From NCBI GenBank assembly GCA_016342755.1, contig JAEINS010000023.1:1-64000 (forward strand): a stretch of 64,000 bases of DNA, in the 5' to 3' direction. Both the position numbers and the translations under genes were made by a program. This DNA comes from Melioribacteraceae bacterium. Its GTDB lineage: Bacteria > Bacteroidota > Ignavibacteria > Ignavibacteriales > Melioribacteraceae. The notes below the pieces were generated by a model. That model was not told the origin of the DNA. It ran no database searches and saw only the letters and a program-made list of their open reading frames with translations. Below are positions 50,306 through 60,096 of the stretch, piece after piece. Within the stretch, counting starts at the first letter, position 1, and each line of letters opens with the position of its first letter.

Positions 50306-52222
50306 TTATTTCATCAGCATCATTTTTATAGATTGTGATTGGCCATTCACATTTAATTGAGCCAAGTAAATACCGCTTGTTACATTTTGATTATTATAAT
50401 TTTTTCCATCCCATTCTACACTGTAACGACCACTATTCTGACTCTTATTAACCAATGTTTTCATTTGTCTTCCCAATGCATCATAGATAGTTAAATTCAC
50501 AAAACCATTTTTTGGAATTTCATAAGAAATTTTCGTAGAAGGATTGAATGGATTAGGATAATTTTGAAGTAATTTCATTTCAGACGGTAATGCTATATTC
50601 ACCTCATCATCAATATCAGTTAATTTTCCAGCTTCTAAAACTTCTTGCACAGCATAATATGCAGGTTTCGCGTTGCCGGTTTCATAAAACAAGACCGGAT
50701 TTTGATGCCCAGCTTGTCCAAAACCGTCTCTTAGCATCCAAAGGTTCCAGCTTACAACTCCTGATTCTCTTTTTGAAAGTACAGCTTCAACAATTGCTCT
50801 GAATGTTTCTGCTTGTTCTTCAAATTTACCTTCATTACCGTTTCTTAGGAAAACATTATTTTCTGTTACGTGAAACTCTAAATCATTTGAATGACACCAA
50901 TCTATAAGATTCTCTAATGCAGTTATATTATTAACTCCACTCGCATTACTCATTTTTTCCCAGCCAACATCAACATGTCCTTGATAACCAATTCCGTCAA
51001 CTCTAAGTCCATTTTCTCGTAAGTACAAAACTAGTGCTTTAATCTTATCCCAAGCGGCATCTTCCATATCGCCATGTTGATTAATGATTTGCTTAATATT
51101 TGGTGCATACTCATTAGCTAGTTCAAATGCTCGTTTTATATAAATAGGTGGTCTTAATGAATGAGTAGTATCATAACCAATTATTGGCCATGGGTTTTCC
51201 CATTTCTCAGTACCTTCTCTAGGGCCAAACCATTCCCCAGTTGTTTTATTAACAGTTTCGTTAACAACATCCAGCCAAAGTATGTGTTCATATTGATTAT
51301 AACGTTTACATTGCTCTGTCATATACTCTTCAAGATTTTGTAAAAGTTCTTCAGCTGTTCTGTGGTCTTCTCTTGCCCATTTTGAACATTGTGGACTTAT
51401 TGGTGCGTGCATCCTAATGACTTGATTGTTTTCTGCAGCTTTTTCAACCCATGTGTCAGATTTCTCCCATCTCCATTCACCAGGCTGAGGATGAATATAT
51501 GATTGTTTAAAATCATTATTTGGTGTAATGTAACTAAACTCTCTATTTAGTATTTCTTCTGATATAGTTCCAATTTGATTAAAACCTATTGAGCCTCCAA
51601 TGTAAACATTTCCATCAGGATATTTATCTGCTACTATATCCTTAAAACGTCTACCTGTAGGAATTTCCATCGGGTCAGGAATTCCATCATCGCAAACCAA
51701 TGATATATCGTCCATAATAAAACTAGCAACTTGCTGACCACACATTAATCTTACCAGTATAGTATCCCTGTATAAACTTTCTGGATTAAAAGTATACTCA
51801 ACTGTTCTGGGTGAAATTGAAACTGTAAACTCTTCGCTTGAATAATATTTTTTTTCACCTGATTCACTAATACACTTTAACGAAAGTTTAAATGGTTTTG
51901 AAAAAGAGCTTTCAGTTCTAACTTTTGCTTTTAGTATTAGATCACCATCAGGAATATTTATAAGTGGCTCACTCATTAATTGAACTTTGGCAATGTTATC
52001 TGCCTGAGGTGTTATAACAGTTACTTTAGCTGAATAATCTCCGGTAAGAGCTAAGTTTCCGGACACTCTCTCTACTTCACCTTCTCCGCCACCCCATGCA
52101 TTTAACCACCAGCCAACATTAAGACTATCCTCAAAACCTGGATTAGTTAATAAATTTGTTTGTGCAATTAAATGATTGACTGCAAAAAAAGTAACTATAA
52201 CAAAAACAATTGATCTAAACAT
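50306..52222 (-). CDS. GH10 endo-xylanase-like enzyme with CBM and sorting domain
   Basis: 638 residues. Signal peptide to about 20; CBM4/9-like sandwich (NLLTNPGFEDSLNVGWW, about 22-180); GH10 barrel (about 190-530) with the WLDVVNETVN acid/base Glu near 320 and EFHVTENNVF nucleophile Glu near 452; ends with YPNPFNPSTKI sorting tag. GH10 enzymes cut beta-1,4-xylan and mixed-linked xylans. Both catalytic Glu are present. It shows that xylose is in the target polymer or in a co-degraded one. Ends at the terminator 50248-50289. Confidence 0.92.
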   Translation of the reverse strand: MFRSIVFVIVTFFAVNHLIAQTNLLTNPGFEDSLNVGWWLNAWGGGEGEVERVSGNLALTGDYSAKVTVITPQADNIAKVQLMSEPLINIPDGDLILKAKVRTESSFSKPFKLSLKCISESGEKKYYSSEEFTVSISPRTVEYTFNPESLYRDTILVRLMCGQQVASFIMDDISLVCDDGIPDPMEIPTGRRFKDIVADKYPDGNVYIGGSIGFNQIGTISEEILNREFSYITPNNDFKQSYIHPQPGEWRWEKSDTWVEKAAENNQVIRMHAPISPQCSKWAREDHRTAEELLQNLEEYMTEQCKRYNQYEHILWLDVVNETVNKTTGEWFGPREGTEKWENPWPIIGYDTTHSLRPPIYIKRAFELANEYAPNIKQIINQHGDMEDAAWDKIKALVLYLRENGLRVDGIGYQGHVDVGWEKMSNASGVNNITALENLIDWCHSNDLEFHVTENNVFLRNGNEGKFEEQAETFRAIVEAVLSKRESGVVSWNLWMLRDGFGQAGHQNPVLFYETGNAKPAYYAVQEVLEAGKLTDIDDEVNIALPSEMKLLQNYPNPFNPSTKISYEIPKNGFVNLTIYDALGRQMKTLVNKSQNSGRYSVEWDGKNYNNQNVTSGIYLAQLNVNGQSQSIKMMLMK

Positions 52223-52230
52223 TTTTTAAC

Positions 52231-53652
52231 CTATCCTCTATTTTGCGCAAAATACTCATTCATATAATCTTCTAATTCCTTTCTTATCTCTTTATACTCA
52301 GGTTCATTGATATGATTTTTCTTTTCAAGTGGATCATTTTTATAATCATATAACTCAGCAGCATAAACTTTTTCCAAACTAAATTTTTCACCATCTCTCA
52401 CAGCTTTCGGGACCCAAACGGTATAACGAAATTGTTCTGTTCTAAGTGTATATCCTTCTAATTTCGCTTTTCCATCTTGTCTTGAAAATTGAGAAACAGC
52501 ATAGTTTTTAACCTTTGTTTTTTCGCTTTTCATTATTGATGAAAGACTAACACCGTCAAGATTGTTTGGAATTTCTACTCCAGCTAAATCGCACAATGTT
52601 GGGAAAACATCTACAAATTCAGTTGGTGAAGAATTTTTAATACCACCTTTTGTATCAGGAGAGGAAAAAATTAGTGGAACTCTTGTTGACTGCTCAAAGT
52701 TTGTATGTTTACACCACATTGAATGATCACCTAAGTGCCATCCATGATCACCCCAGAAAACAATAATAGTATTTTCTTTTAAGCCTAATTCGTCCAATGC
52801 TGTAAAGTATTGCCCAACTAGATCATCAATAAATGAAACACAAGCGTAATAACCATGAATCATTTCTAGCTGCATTTCTTTTGGTAATGGATCGTTTTCT
52901 GGAATATTATCATACCCACCCCTTAGCTCCCAACTTGGCTGGAATGCAAATTCTGGAGTATTTTCTGAATATTCTTGAAATTCAGCTAATTCGAATTCTT
53001 CCCTATTGTAGAGGTCCCAATATTTTTTTGGAGCAACGAAAGGTAGATGCGGCTTTTTAAATCCAATCCCTAAAAAGAATGGTTTTTCACCTTTGGCAAG
53101 AGTATTTAGCAAATCTAATCCACCAGCAGCAATTTCACCATCAACAAATTTTTCATTCGGTAAATCTGGTGCTTCAGTTATTACACGTTTATCTGAGATT
53201 AACCATCTTGGAGTTTTTTCAAAAATATGAGGGATTGACCATGATGCTTCGTCATGTTTTTTATCTACAGCTCTAAAATCAAATATTTTTCCAATGCTCG
53301 CTGTTTCATAACCCTGAGATATAAGATATTGAGGAAGTGTTTTAATATCAGGATTCATATCACGCATTTGTGTTTTAAGATCCCAAACTTTTGTATAGTC
53401 AGGTCTTTTTCCAGTCATTATACTTGCTCTAGATGGAGCACATACTGCTTGCTGGCAATGAGCATTCTCAAATACTGTTCCCATTGCAGCTAGTTTATCA
53501 ATATTCGGTGTAATTACTTTAGTATCACCGTAACAGCCCAAAACTGGTTTAAGGTCATCAACGGCTATAAATAGAATATTCTTTTTGTCATTATTTTCAC
53601 TAGCAAAAACTGAGAAGTAAACTAAGAATATAGCAATCATTATTTTTTTCAT
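52231..53652 (-). CDS. iduronate-2-sulfatase-like sulfatase
   Basis: 473 residues; signal peptide about 1-18. IAVDDLKPVLGCYGD has the Asp pair; CAPSRASIMTGKRP starts at Cys71; IGKIFDFRAVDKK and FWGDHGWHLGDH follow. Paralogue of 44908 and 54758. Starts after a short gap from the 53726 esterase gene and stops eight bases before the GH10 start, consistent with one transcript. Confidence 0.9.
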   Translation of the reverse strand: MKKIMIAIFLVYFSVFASENNDKKNILFIAVDDLKPVLGCYGDTKVITPNIDKLAAMGTVFENAHCQQAVCAPSRASIMTGKRPDYTKVWDLKTQMRDMNPDIKTLPQYLISQGYETASIGKIFDFRAVDKKHDEASWSIPHIFEKTPRWLISDKRVITEAPDLPNEKFVDGEIAAGGLDLLNTLAKGEKPFFLGIGFKKPHLPFVAPKKYWDLYNREEFELAEFQEYSENTPEFAFQPSWELRGGYDNIPENDPLPKEMQLEMIHGYYACVSFIDDLVGQYFTALDELGLKENTIIVFWGDHGWHLGDHSMWCKHTNFEQSTRVPLIFSSPDTKGGIKNSSPTEFVDVFPTLCDLAGVEIPNNLDGVSLSSIMKSEKTKVKNYAVSQFSRQDGKAKLEGYTLRTEQFRYTVWVPKAVRDGEKFSLEKVYAAELYDYKNDPLEKKNHINEPEYKEIRKELEDYMNEYFAQNRG

Positions 53653-53725
53653 TTTCTCTCCATTACATTGGTCGATTTTACAAGCAGTAATAGTTGATTA
53701 CATACTTAATGTGTCACCAATTAGT

Positions 53726-54718
53726 CTATTCTACTTTTAAACTTTGCAGTTCTACAATAGATTCAAAAGCCAATTCTTCCAAAGGTTTATCATTTACCTT
53801 GGCACCCCAAACCCCGTGTCCTTTTCCCTCTAGTGGGTAATAAACTAAAGGCACGCCATTAGCTTCATATATTGTCTTTAACTCCTCGGCCTTACTAAAT
53901 GGTACTTTAGGATCTTTTGTGCCATGAGCGATAAATAACGAAGGATCATTTTCGTCAAAACGCTGATGTTTATAAATCCTCTCCAGTATATCAAGTGCGG
54001 TTTTTGACCCCCAGAGGTTTACAATAGTCCGAATTTTATAGGATTGTTCTAAATTTGTACTTGAAATTGTTTTGTCAATATTTATATCAATTTCATCTCT
54101 GTAATCTTCATGTTCTGATATGCCTATGGCAATGGCAGACATTGCACCAGCTGATGCCCCACCAATTGTAATATAATTTGTATCAATATTATAGGTGCCG
54201 GCATTTGCAATTACCCAGCGGAGTGCAGCTTTAGCATCACGAATAGCAGGATATATTGCTAAAAATTGAGCAACTCTTTGTTCAGGTAAGTTCTCAGTAT
54301 TTTCAACCCACTCAATGGGTACAGTACCTTTATGTTTCTTAAGTCTGTAATCAACAGAAATAAAGACCCAACCTCTTGATGTGTAATGATTTGCCCATCT
54401 TATTATTTGTCCTTGTTGTTTACTACCGCCTGAAAAACCGCCACCATGAATAAACATAAAGACAGGACGGTTCTTTATATCATTATCCGGGACATAAATA
54501 TCCATCTTCAATGGCATAGTTTCGGCATCAGCACTATTTATACTTTTATGACTAAGTCCCTCGGCATAAACTAAATCGTGCTCAACAATCACTTTATAAG
54601 TTGAATCAGATTTTATTACAGGAATATTACCTTCGGTTTCAGACGCATTAACTACCTCACACGCAAAAACTCCAAGAGCAAAAACTATTGGTAAAACAAT
54701 ACAAATAAACTTCTTCAT
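53726..54718 (-). CDS. secreted carboxylesterase (BD-FAE-type alpha/beta hydrolase)
   Basis: 330 residues with a signal peptide. MFIHGGGFSGGSKQ (about 97) is the HGGG oxyanion motif, IGGASAGAMSA (about 190) the nucleophile elbow, HGTKDPKVPF (about 264) the acid, and EGKGHGVWG (about 300) the His. All triad parts are visible. Such enzymes remove acetyl or feruloyl groups from hemicelluloses, fitting the GH10 xylanase nearby. Confidence 0.85.
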   Translation of the reverse strand: MKKFICIVLPIVFALGVFACEVVNASETEGNIPVIKSDSTYKVIVEHDLVYAEGLSHKSINSADAETMPLKMDIYVPDNDIKNRPVFMFIHGGGFSGGSKQQGQIIRWANHYTSRGWVFISVDYRLKKHKGTVPIEWVENTENLPEQRVAQFLAIYPAIRDAKAALRWVIANAGTYNIDTNYITIGGASAGAMSAIAIGISEHEDYRDEIDINIDKTISSTNLEQSYKIRTIVNLWGSKTALDILERIYKHQRFDENDPSLFIAHGTKDPKVPFSKAEELKTIYEANGVPLVYYPLEGKGHGVWGAKVNDKPLEELAFESIVELQSLKVE

Positions 54719-54757
54719 AATACAATCCTTTATATGGTTTATTTTTATTCTAATATG

Positions 54758-56980
54758 TTATCTTAATAATACTAGCTTTCTAGAAATTTTTGTAAAATGA
54801 GTTTCCAATGTTGCATAGTAAATGCCACTGCTTACTTCTCTATTGTTTTGATCCTTACCATTCCAGACAGTTAAATTCTCACCTTTGTTGGCTTCTTCAT
54901 TAACAATTACTTTTACTAACTGTCCAATTGAATTGTAAATAGCTAACCTTACCTTTGAAGCTTCTGGAAGCACATAAGATATATTGGTTGAAGGATTAAA
55001 TGGATTAGGCCAATTCGTAAGATTTATGTCGTAACTCTTAATAATAGTTTTATCTTCTTCTAAAGAAGTGGTTAAGCCAGTACTGAATAAACATTGATCA
55101 AGATAGTAGCTTTCTTTATGGTTTACTCCTGGAAATACAATAAAAGCTTTTTCTAGTTCCCCTTGCCAGCTTAGCTTAATTTCACCAGTAATTTTTTTGT
55201 ATTCACTACCACAAGTATCTTGAGCAAATGTAAAGAAATTAGTTATTCCATTTGATGTAATCTTTGCCATTATCTTAACAGCAATATCATCACCAGAAAA
55301 ACTTTTAAAGGCTCCTTCTGCGCTATAATTTCCTTGTCCTCTTTCTTTTAATATCGATAAAATGTCCTGTTGTGGTCCGGCATAATTCTCAGTTCTGTTC
55401 GCTACATTTAACTCCATGAGTCCTTCATATGAATTCCCAAATTTTACGCTCACATCGCATTTCAATGCTTCCCATCCAAGCAATCCACTCTCAAATCCTG
55501 GATTTTTAATTAAATTTTCTCTTGTTGTATCAATTGGTGATGAGAATTCTTGCCCTTCTAAAAATTCTTTTATATAATTTTGAAGAAGTTCAACCTCAGA
55601 TGAGTATTCAGGTAAATCTGCAGCGTTAATAGTTTCTAGTGGATCATTTTTATAATCGTATAATTCCCTAGCAACAACTTTTTCTCGGTCATACGGTTCA
55701 AAACCATATTTATAATTTATTGGTATCCATTCTGTATATCTGAATTGTTCTGTTCTTAGTGAATATCCTTCTACACGTCCGTGCCCAGAAGCAGTTCGTT
55801 TGTATTGAGTAACAGCATAATCTTTGACACTATTTTGCGAACCATCCATAATTGGACTTAAACTTTTTCCATGTAAATTTTCTGGAATTTCTATTCCAGC
55901 TAAGTCACATAATGTTGGAAAAATATCCACGAATTCGGTAGGAGAAGAATTAAAATTATTTGTACTATAGCCATTTGCGGAAATAACCATTGGTGATCTT
56001 GCAGCTTGTTCAAAATTGGAATGTTTACACCACATTGCATGATCGCCCAAATGCCAACCATGATCACCCCATAAAATAACAACTGTATTTTCTCTTACAC
56101 CTAATTCGTCTAATTTATTGAGTAAACGACCAACTTGATTATCTATATGAGATACACATGCATAATAACCATGAATAAGTTCTTTTTGTTTATCTATTGG
56201 AACTAGTCCTTCTGATGGAATATCAACATAATTGTTCCTTAATTCCCATCCAGGTTGATATGCAAATTCAGGTCCATCTTTCGAAAATTCTTGAAAAGGT
56301 TCTACTTCAATTTTATTTCGATCGTATAAATCCCAATATTTTTGAGGAGCTACAAATGGAAGGTGAGGCTTTTTAAATCCTACAGCAACAAAAAAAGGTT
56401 TATCCTTATTTGCCAATTGTTCTAATTGTTCGATACCCTGCGTTGCAATTTGTGCATCATTATACTGCATTTCATCAACATCTGAGGCTTCGGTTGAAGT
56501 TCTTTCTGAATTAACTAAATATTGGTTGGGAGATGGTTCCTTTTCAAATTGCCGGGTCCATGAAATCTCATCATTACCTGAATCGACAGATCTAAAATCA
56601 AATATTTTACCTCGAGCAACCGTTTCATAACCATTTTCTTTAAAGTGTTGCGGTAATGTTAATATATGAGGGTTTTCATCACGTATAAGTGTTTTTAAAT
56701 CCCAAATTCTTGTTCTGTCTGGGCGCAAACCAGTTAACAAACTTGCTCGAGATGGACCGCATACAGCTTGTTGACATTGAGCATTAGTAAACGTAGTCCC
56801 TTCACTAGCTAATCGGTCAATGTTTGGAGAGATAGCAACTGTATCGCCATAACACCCCAACATCGGTTTTAAATCATCGACCGCGATAAATAAAACATTC
56901 TTTTTCTCTTGAGAGAATAGTAGTGAATTAGAAAATAGTAGAATAAAAAAAGCTATTCTAGAAGAATAATTCTTTAACAT
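54758..56980 (-). CDS. sulfatase-CBM-sorting tag protein
   Basis: 740 residues: signal peptide to about 24, iduronate-2-sulfatase-like domain (25-475) with FIAVDDLKPMLGCYGD, CGPSR from about Cys74, and WGDHGWHLGDH; CBM4/9-like domain (NLIKNPGFESGLLGW, about 490-640); YPNPFNPST-like sorting domain (here WPNPFNPST) to the end. The tag should place the enzyme at the cell surface. The three-part arrangement appears split in block A (44908 and 46340). Stops just above the esterase gene. Confidence 0.9.
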   Translation of the reverse strand: MLKNYSSRIAFFILLFSNSLLFSQEKKNVLFIAVDDLKPMLGCYGDTVAISPNIDRLASEGTTFTNAQCQQAVCGPSRASLLTGLRPDRTRIWDLKTLIRDENPHILTLPQHFKENGYETVARGKIFDFRSVDSGNDEISWTRQFEKEPSPNQYLVNSERTSTEASDVDEMQYNDAQIATQGIEQLEQLANKDKPFFVAVGFKKPHLPFVAPQKYWDLYDRNKIEVEPFQEFSKDGPEFAYQPGWELRNNYVDIPSEGLVPIDKQKELIHGYYACVSHIDNQVGRLLNKLDELGVRENTVVILWGDHGWHLGDHAMWCKHSNFEQAARSPMVISANGYSTNNFNSSPTEFVDIFPTLCDLAGIEIPENLHGKSLSPIMDGSQNSVKDYAVTQYKRTASGHGRVEGYSLRTEQFRYTEWIPINYKYGFEPYDREKVVARELYDYKNDPLETINAADLPEYSSEVELLQNYIKEFLEGQEFSSPIDTTRENLIKNPGFESGLLGWEALKCDVSVKFGNSYEGLMELNVANRTENYAGPQQDILSILKERGQGNYSAEGAFKSFSGDDIAVKIMAKITSNGITNFFTFAQDTCGSEYKKITGEIKLSWQGELEKAFIVFPGVNHKESYYLDQCLFSTGLTTSLEEDKTIIKSYDINLTNWPNPFNPSTNISYVLPEASKVRLAIYNSIGQLVKVIVNEEANKGENLTVWNGKDQNNREVSSGIYYATLETHFTKISRKLVLLR

Positions 56981-56986
56981 GGCAGT

Positions 56987-58390
56987 TTATTTCCCTTTAA
57001 TATAGGCGTTTACATCTTTCCGCCAGTCTTTAATTTTATTATACAATTCTTTAGCTTTTTCAGATTCTTCGGCAATTAAGTTTTTTGTTTCTCGAAAATC
57101 ATTTTTGATATTATATAATTCTTGCCTTCCTTCATCATAAAAATCAAAAAATTTATAATCACCTTCTCTAATTACAGTTACATTAGTATCGCCAGTTGAA
57201 AATGGTCGCCCAACAGGTGAATGCCAAAAAATCTCTCGATTATTGTTATTAAATTCTTTTCCTATAAGTGCTGGGTAAAAACTTTCCCCATCTAGTTTAG
57301 CTTTTTCAGTTTTTCTGATTTGAGCAGCATCTAAAAGTGTAGGATAAAAATCCAGACCATAAACTACCTGGTCATTCATACTACCTTGTTTCACAATATT
57401 TGGCCATTTTACAATTAGTGGAATTTTAATACCACCTTCATAACAATGCCCTTTACCTGCACGTAATGGAAGATTTGAAGTTGCTAGTATTCTATCATTA
57501 TATCCTTTATTTGACAATCCGCCATGATCTGATGTAAAAACTATTATTGTATTTTCATCAAGATTAAGTTCTTTTAGAAGATTTATTATTCTCCCAACAT
57601 TATCATCCAAATTTTTAATCATTCCAGCATATACTTCATCGTTTTGTTTTGTTCTGGTATACCCTGTTCCTTCTTTGATAAAATCGGGTCCATCCCAATT
57701 CATCTTATCTATTTTTTCTTTGAAATAAGCTGAATCTTTATCTTTTGCCTGTAATGGATCATGAACAGCATAATGAGATAGATATACGAAAAACTGCTGA
57801 TCTTTATTTTCTTTGATAAATTTTATTGTTTCATCTGTGAGACGATCATTTAGGTACTCTCCCTCTGGAGCATCATCAAGTCCTTCAATCCCAGCTTTTT
57901 TGGCATGCCAAGGTTGTACAGCTTTATTATAAGGAGCAAAAAATGATCTTGGAGAACCAGCTTTACCTCCGCCAATGTTTATATCAAAACCAACATCTTC
58001 AGGATAAATACCATCTTTACTTTTTGTTAAATGCCATTTACCAGCAAAAAAAGTTTTATAACCAGCATCCTTAAATGCTTGAGACATAGTGTATTCATCA
58101 CCAGACCAATCCCATTTACCTGGACATCCAACTCTGGCCGGGTATCGCCCAGTTATCATACCATATCTTGATGGTACACAACGTGGATGGGGAGAATAAG
58201 CTTGGGTAAAAATCATCCCTTCTGCGCCTAGTTTATCTATATTTGGTGACTCGTAAACTTCAGAACCCAAACAGGAAAGATCCTTAGCGCCTAAATCATC
58301 TGTTAAAATGAATACTACATTGGGGTTTTCTGATTGACCATAAACTGATAATGTCAGAAACCATAATACCGCAATTATTTTTTTACTCAT
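56987..58390 (-). CDS. sulfatase (CVPSR type)
   Basis: 467 residues; signal peptide to about 20. FILTDDLGAKDLSCLG has the Asp pair; CVPSRYGMITGRYPAR starts at Cys71; FAGKWHLTKSKDG and FTSDHGGLSNKG follow. Close relative of 46987. Stops seven bases before the start of 54758 and begins 13 bases after the stop of 58404, so translation is probably linked. Confidence 0.9.
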   Translation of the reverse strand: MSKKIIAVLWFLTLSVYGQSENPNVVFILTDDLGAKDLSCLGSEVYESPNIDKLGAEGMIFTQAYSPHPRCVPSRYGMITGRYPARVGCPGKWDWSGDEYTMSQAFKDAGYKTFFAGKWHLTKSKDGIYPEDVGFDINIGGGKAGSPRSFFAPYNKAVQPWHAKKAGIEGLDDAPEGEYLNDRLTDETIKFIKENKDQQFFVYLSHYAVHDPLQAKDKDSAYFKEKIDKMNWDGPDFIKEGTGYTRTKQNDEVYAGMIKNLDDNVGRIINLLKELNLDENTIIVFTSDHGGLSNKGYNDRILATSNLPLRAGKGHCYEGGIKIPLIVKWPNIVKQGSMNDQVVYGLDFYPTLLDAAQIRKTEKAKLDGESFYPALIGKEFNNNNREIFWHSPVGRPFSTGDTNVTVIREGDYKFFDFYDEGRQELYNIKNDFRETKNLIAEESEKAKELYNKIKDWRKDVNAYIKGK

Positions 58391-58403
58391 TTATAAAACC
58401 CAC

Positions 58404-60068
58404 TTACATTTTAATTTTAACAATTTCGCTATCTTGAAATCCAATTCGGTTTGCCATTAGATAAAGATATTTACCTTCAATCTTTTCAAGAGGTTTATGA
58501 TATAATTTCCAGCCACTATCCAAATCTGGGAGAAAGTCATTATCAGAGATTAGATAACCAATTGAAGAGTTTTCAGTACTACATGATACCTCTATGATAT
58601 CATCAGATTTATCAATATTCGGTTTTTCTGTTTTTGGCTGAATTCCATTGGGCCACATTTCATTGTATAGTTCTAGTTCAGGAGTATCTCCTAAATCACC
58701 TACTTCATTCTGCCACTTAGCAAGTTGATTTCTCAACAAACTTATTTCATTCTCGAATTTTGGATCATCTATCAAGTTGTTTAATTGATAAGGATCTTTT
58801 TCACAATCGTAAAATTCTTCTTCTGTTTTGTTCTGCCTAAACCAATAACTCTGTTGATCGTTAAGTTTTCCTTCTTCATTCAATCTGATAAGTTCGTTTG
58901 TCATATCAATATTTTTGCGATAGGAGACATCCTTATATGCTGGTCTATCTGTAAAGTAATTTTTAACAAACATATACTTACCATACTTAATACTTCTTAT
59001 TCTATCAGAAAATTCATCAAAACGATCACCAGAGCCATAAACAAATTCGCGAGGATTCTCAGATTTATATTTTCCTAAGAATGCTTTACCCTGCATATAT
59101 TCAGGCGGCTTAAGACCTATTAATGATAGCATTGTTGGAGCAATATCTACAAAGGAAATTGGATCAGTTACTCTGCCTGCATTTTCACCTTTTGGAAAAC
59201 GAACCATAAATGGAACTCTTAACCCAGATACATAATGTTCCCTTTTGCCTCTAGGTAACGGACCTCCATGATCACTAAAGAAAAAGATAATTGTATTATC
59301 TAATTCACCAGCCTCTTCTAACTCTTTGAGTTTCGATCCAATTTCTTTATCAAGCAATTCAATATTTGAATAATTTCTTGCTACATCATTTCTTACAATC
59401 GGGTTTTCCGGGAAATAATCAGGTAAAGGAACTGATTCGGGATCTACTGTTAAATCAAGATCTTTATTCATCCACATACGAGATTCATGAGTTACATTAT
59501 GATTAAACACGGAAAAGAATGTCTGACCTTCTTCCCGATTTTTCCAATGCGCATCATTACCATTTTGATCCCAAGCCGTGACTGGTGCTGCAAACTGATA
59601 ATCACATTTTTGTTTATTCGTACAAAAATATCCTATCTCTCTCATATACTCAGTGAAACACTTTACTGGATTTGGAACAACAGTTGAATATTTGGGAACA
59701 TTCTCGCCATTTATATCAAAGGCTTTTGATTGTTTTTTATATTCTCTTTCACCCCATCCCATTACATCGTGGGCTGTCCGCATATTATGGGTTCCAATAG
59801 AAACTGGATACATCCCTGTAATAAGTGATGAACGTGAAGGAGCACATACACCAACTGTTGTATAAGCATTTTCGAATATTAAACTTTCATTTGCCAGTTT
59901 ATCAAGATTTGGTGTTCTTGCAGTAGAATCACCATAAAACGATAATGTTGGACTTATATCTTCACAAGTCAGCCAAAGTATATTAAGTTTTTTTTCATTT
60001 TGTTCTACAACATTGCTGCACCCAGCAAATAATATAAAGGAAAGAAAAACTACTACAATTTTATTCAT
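58404..60068 (-). CDS. heparan N-sulfatase-like sulfatase lipoprotein
   Basis: 554 residues; lipobox LFAGC gives Cys17. WLTCEDISPTLSFYGD is typical of the N-sulfoglucosamine-sulfohydrolase-like group, where CED replaces the usual DD; CAPSRSSLITGMYP starts at Cys75; FFSDHGGPLPRGK follows. The last about 80 residues (DIIEVSCSTENSS and ILWL-like strands) form a small beta domain after the sulfatase. In block B only; block A has no counterpart. Confidence 0.9.
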   Translation of the reverse strand: MNKIVVVFLSFILFAGCSNVVEQNEKKLNILWLTCEDISPTLSFYGDSTARTPNLDKLANESLIFENAYTTVGVCAPSRSSLITGMYPVSIGTHNMRTAHDVMGWGEREYKKQSKAFDINGENVPKYSTVVPNPVKCFTEYMREIGYFCTNKQKCDYQFAAPVTAWDQNGNDAHWKNREEGQTFFSVFNHNVTHESRMWMNKDLDLTVDPESVPLPDYFPENPIVRNDVARNYSNIELLDKEIGSKLKELEEAGELDNTIIFFFSDHGGPLPRGKREHYVSGLRVPFMVRFPKGENAGRVTDPISFVDIAPTMLSLIGLKPPEYMQGKAFLGKYKSENPREFVYGSGDRFDEFSDRIRSIKYGKYMFVKNYFTDRPAYKDVSYRKNIDMTNELIRLNEEGKLNDQQSYWFRQNKTEEEFYDCEKDPYQLNNLIDDPKFENEISLLRNQLAKWQNEVGDLGDTPELELYNEMWPNGIQPKTEKPNIDKSDDIIEVSCSTENSSIGYLISDNDFLPDLDSGWKLYHKPLEKIEGKYLYLMANRIGFQDSEIVKIKM

Positions 60069-60096
60069 TGAAAACTATCCTTATTGAAGTTACTTA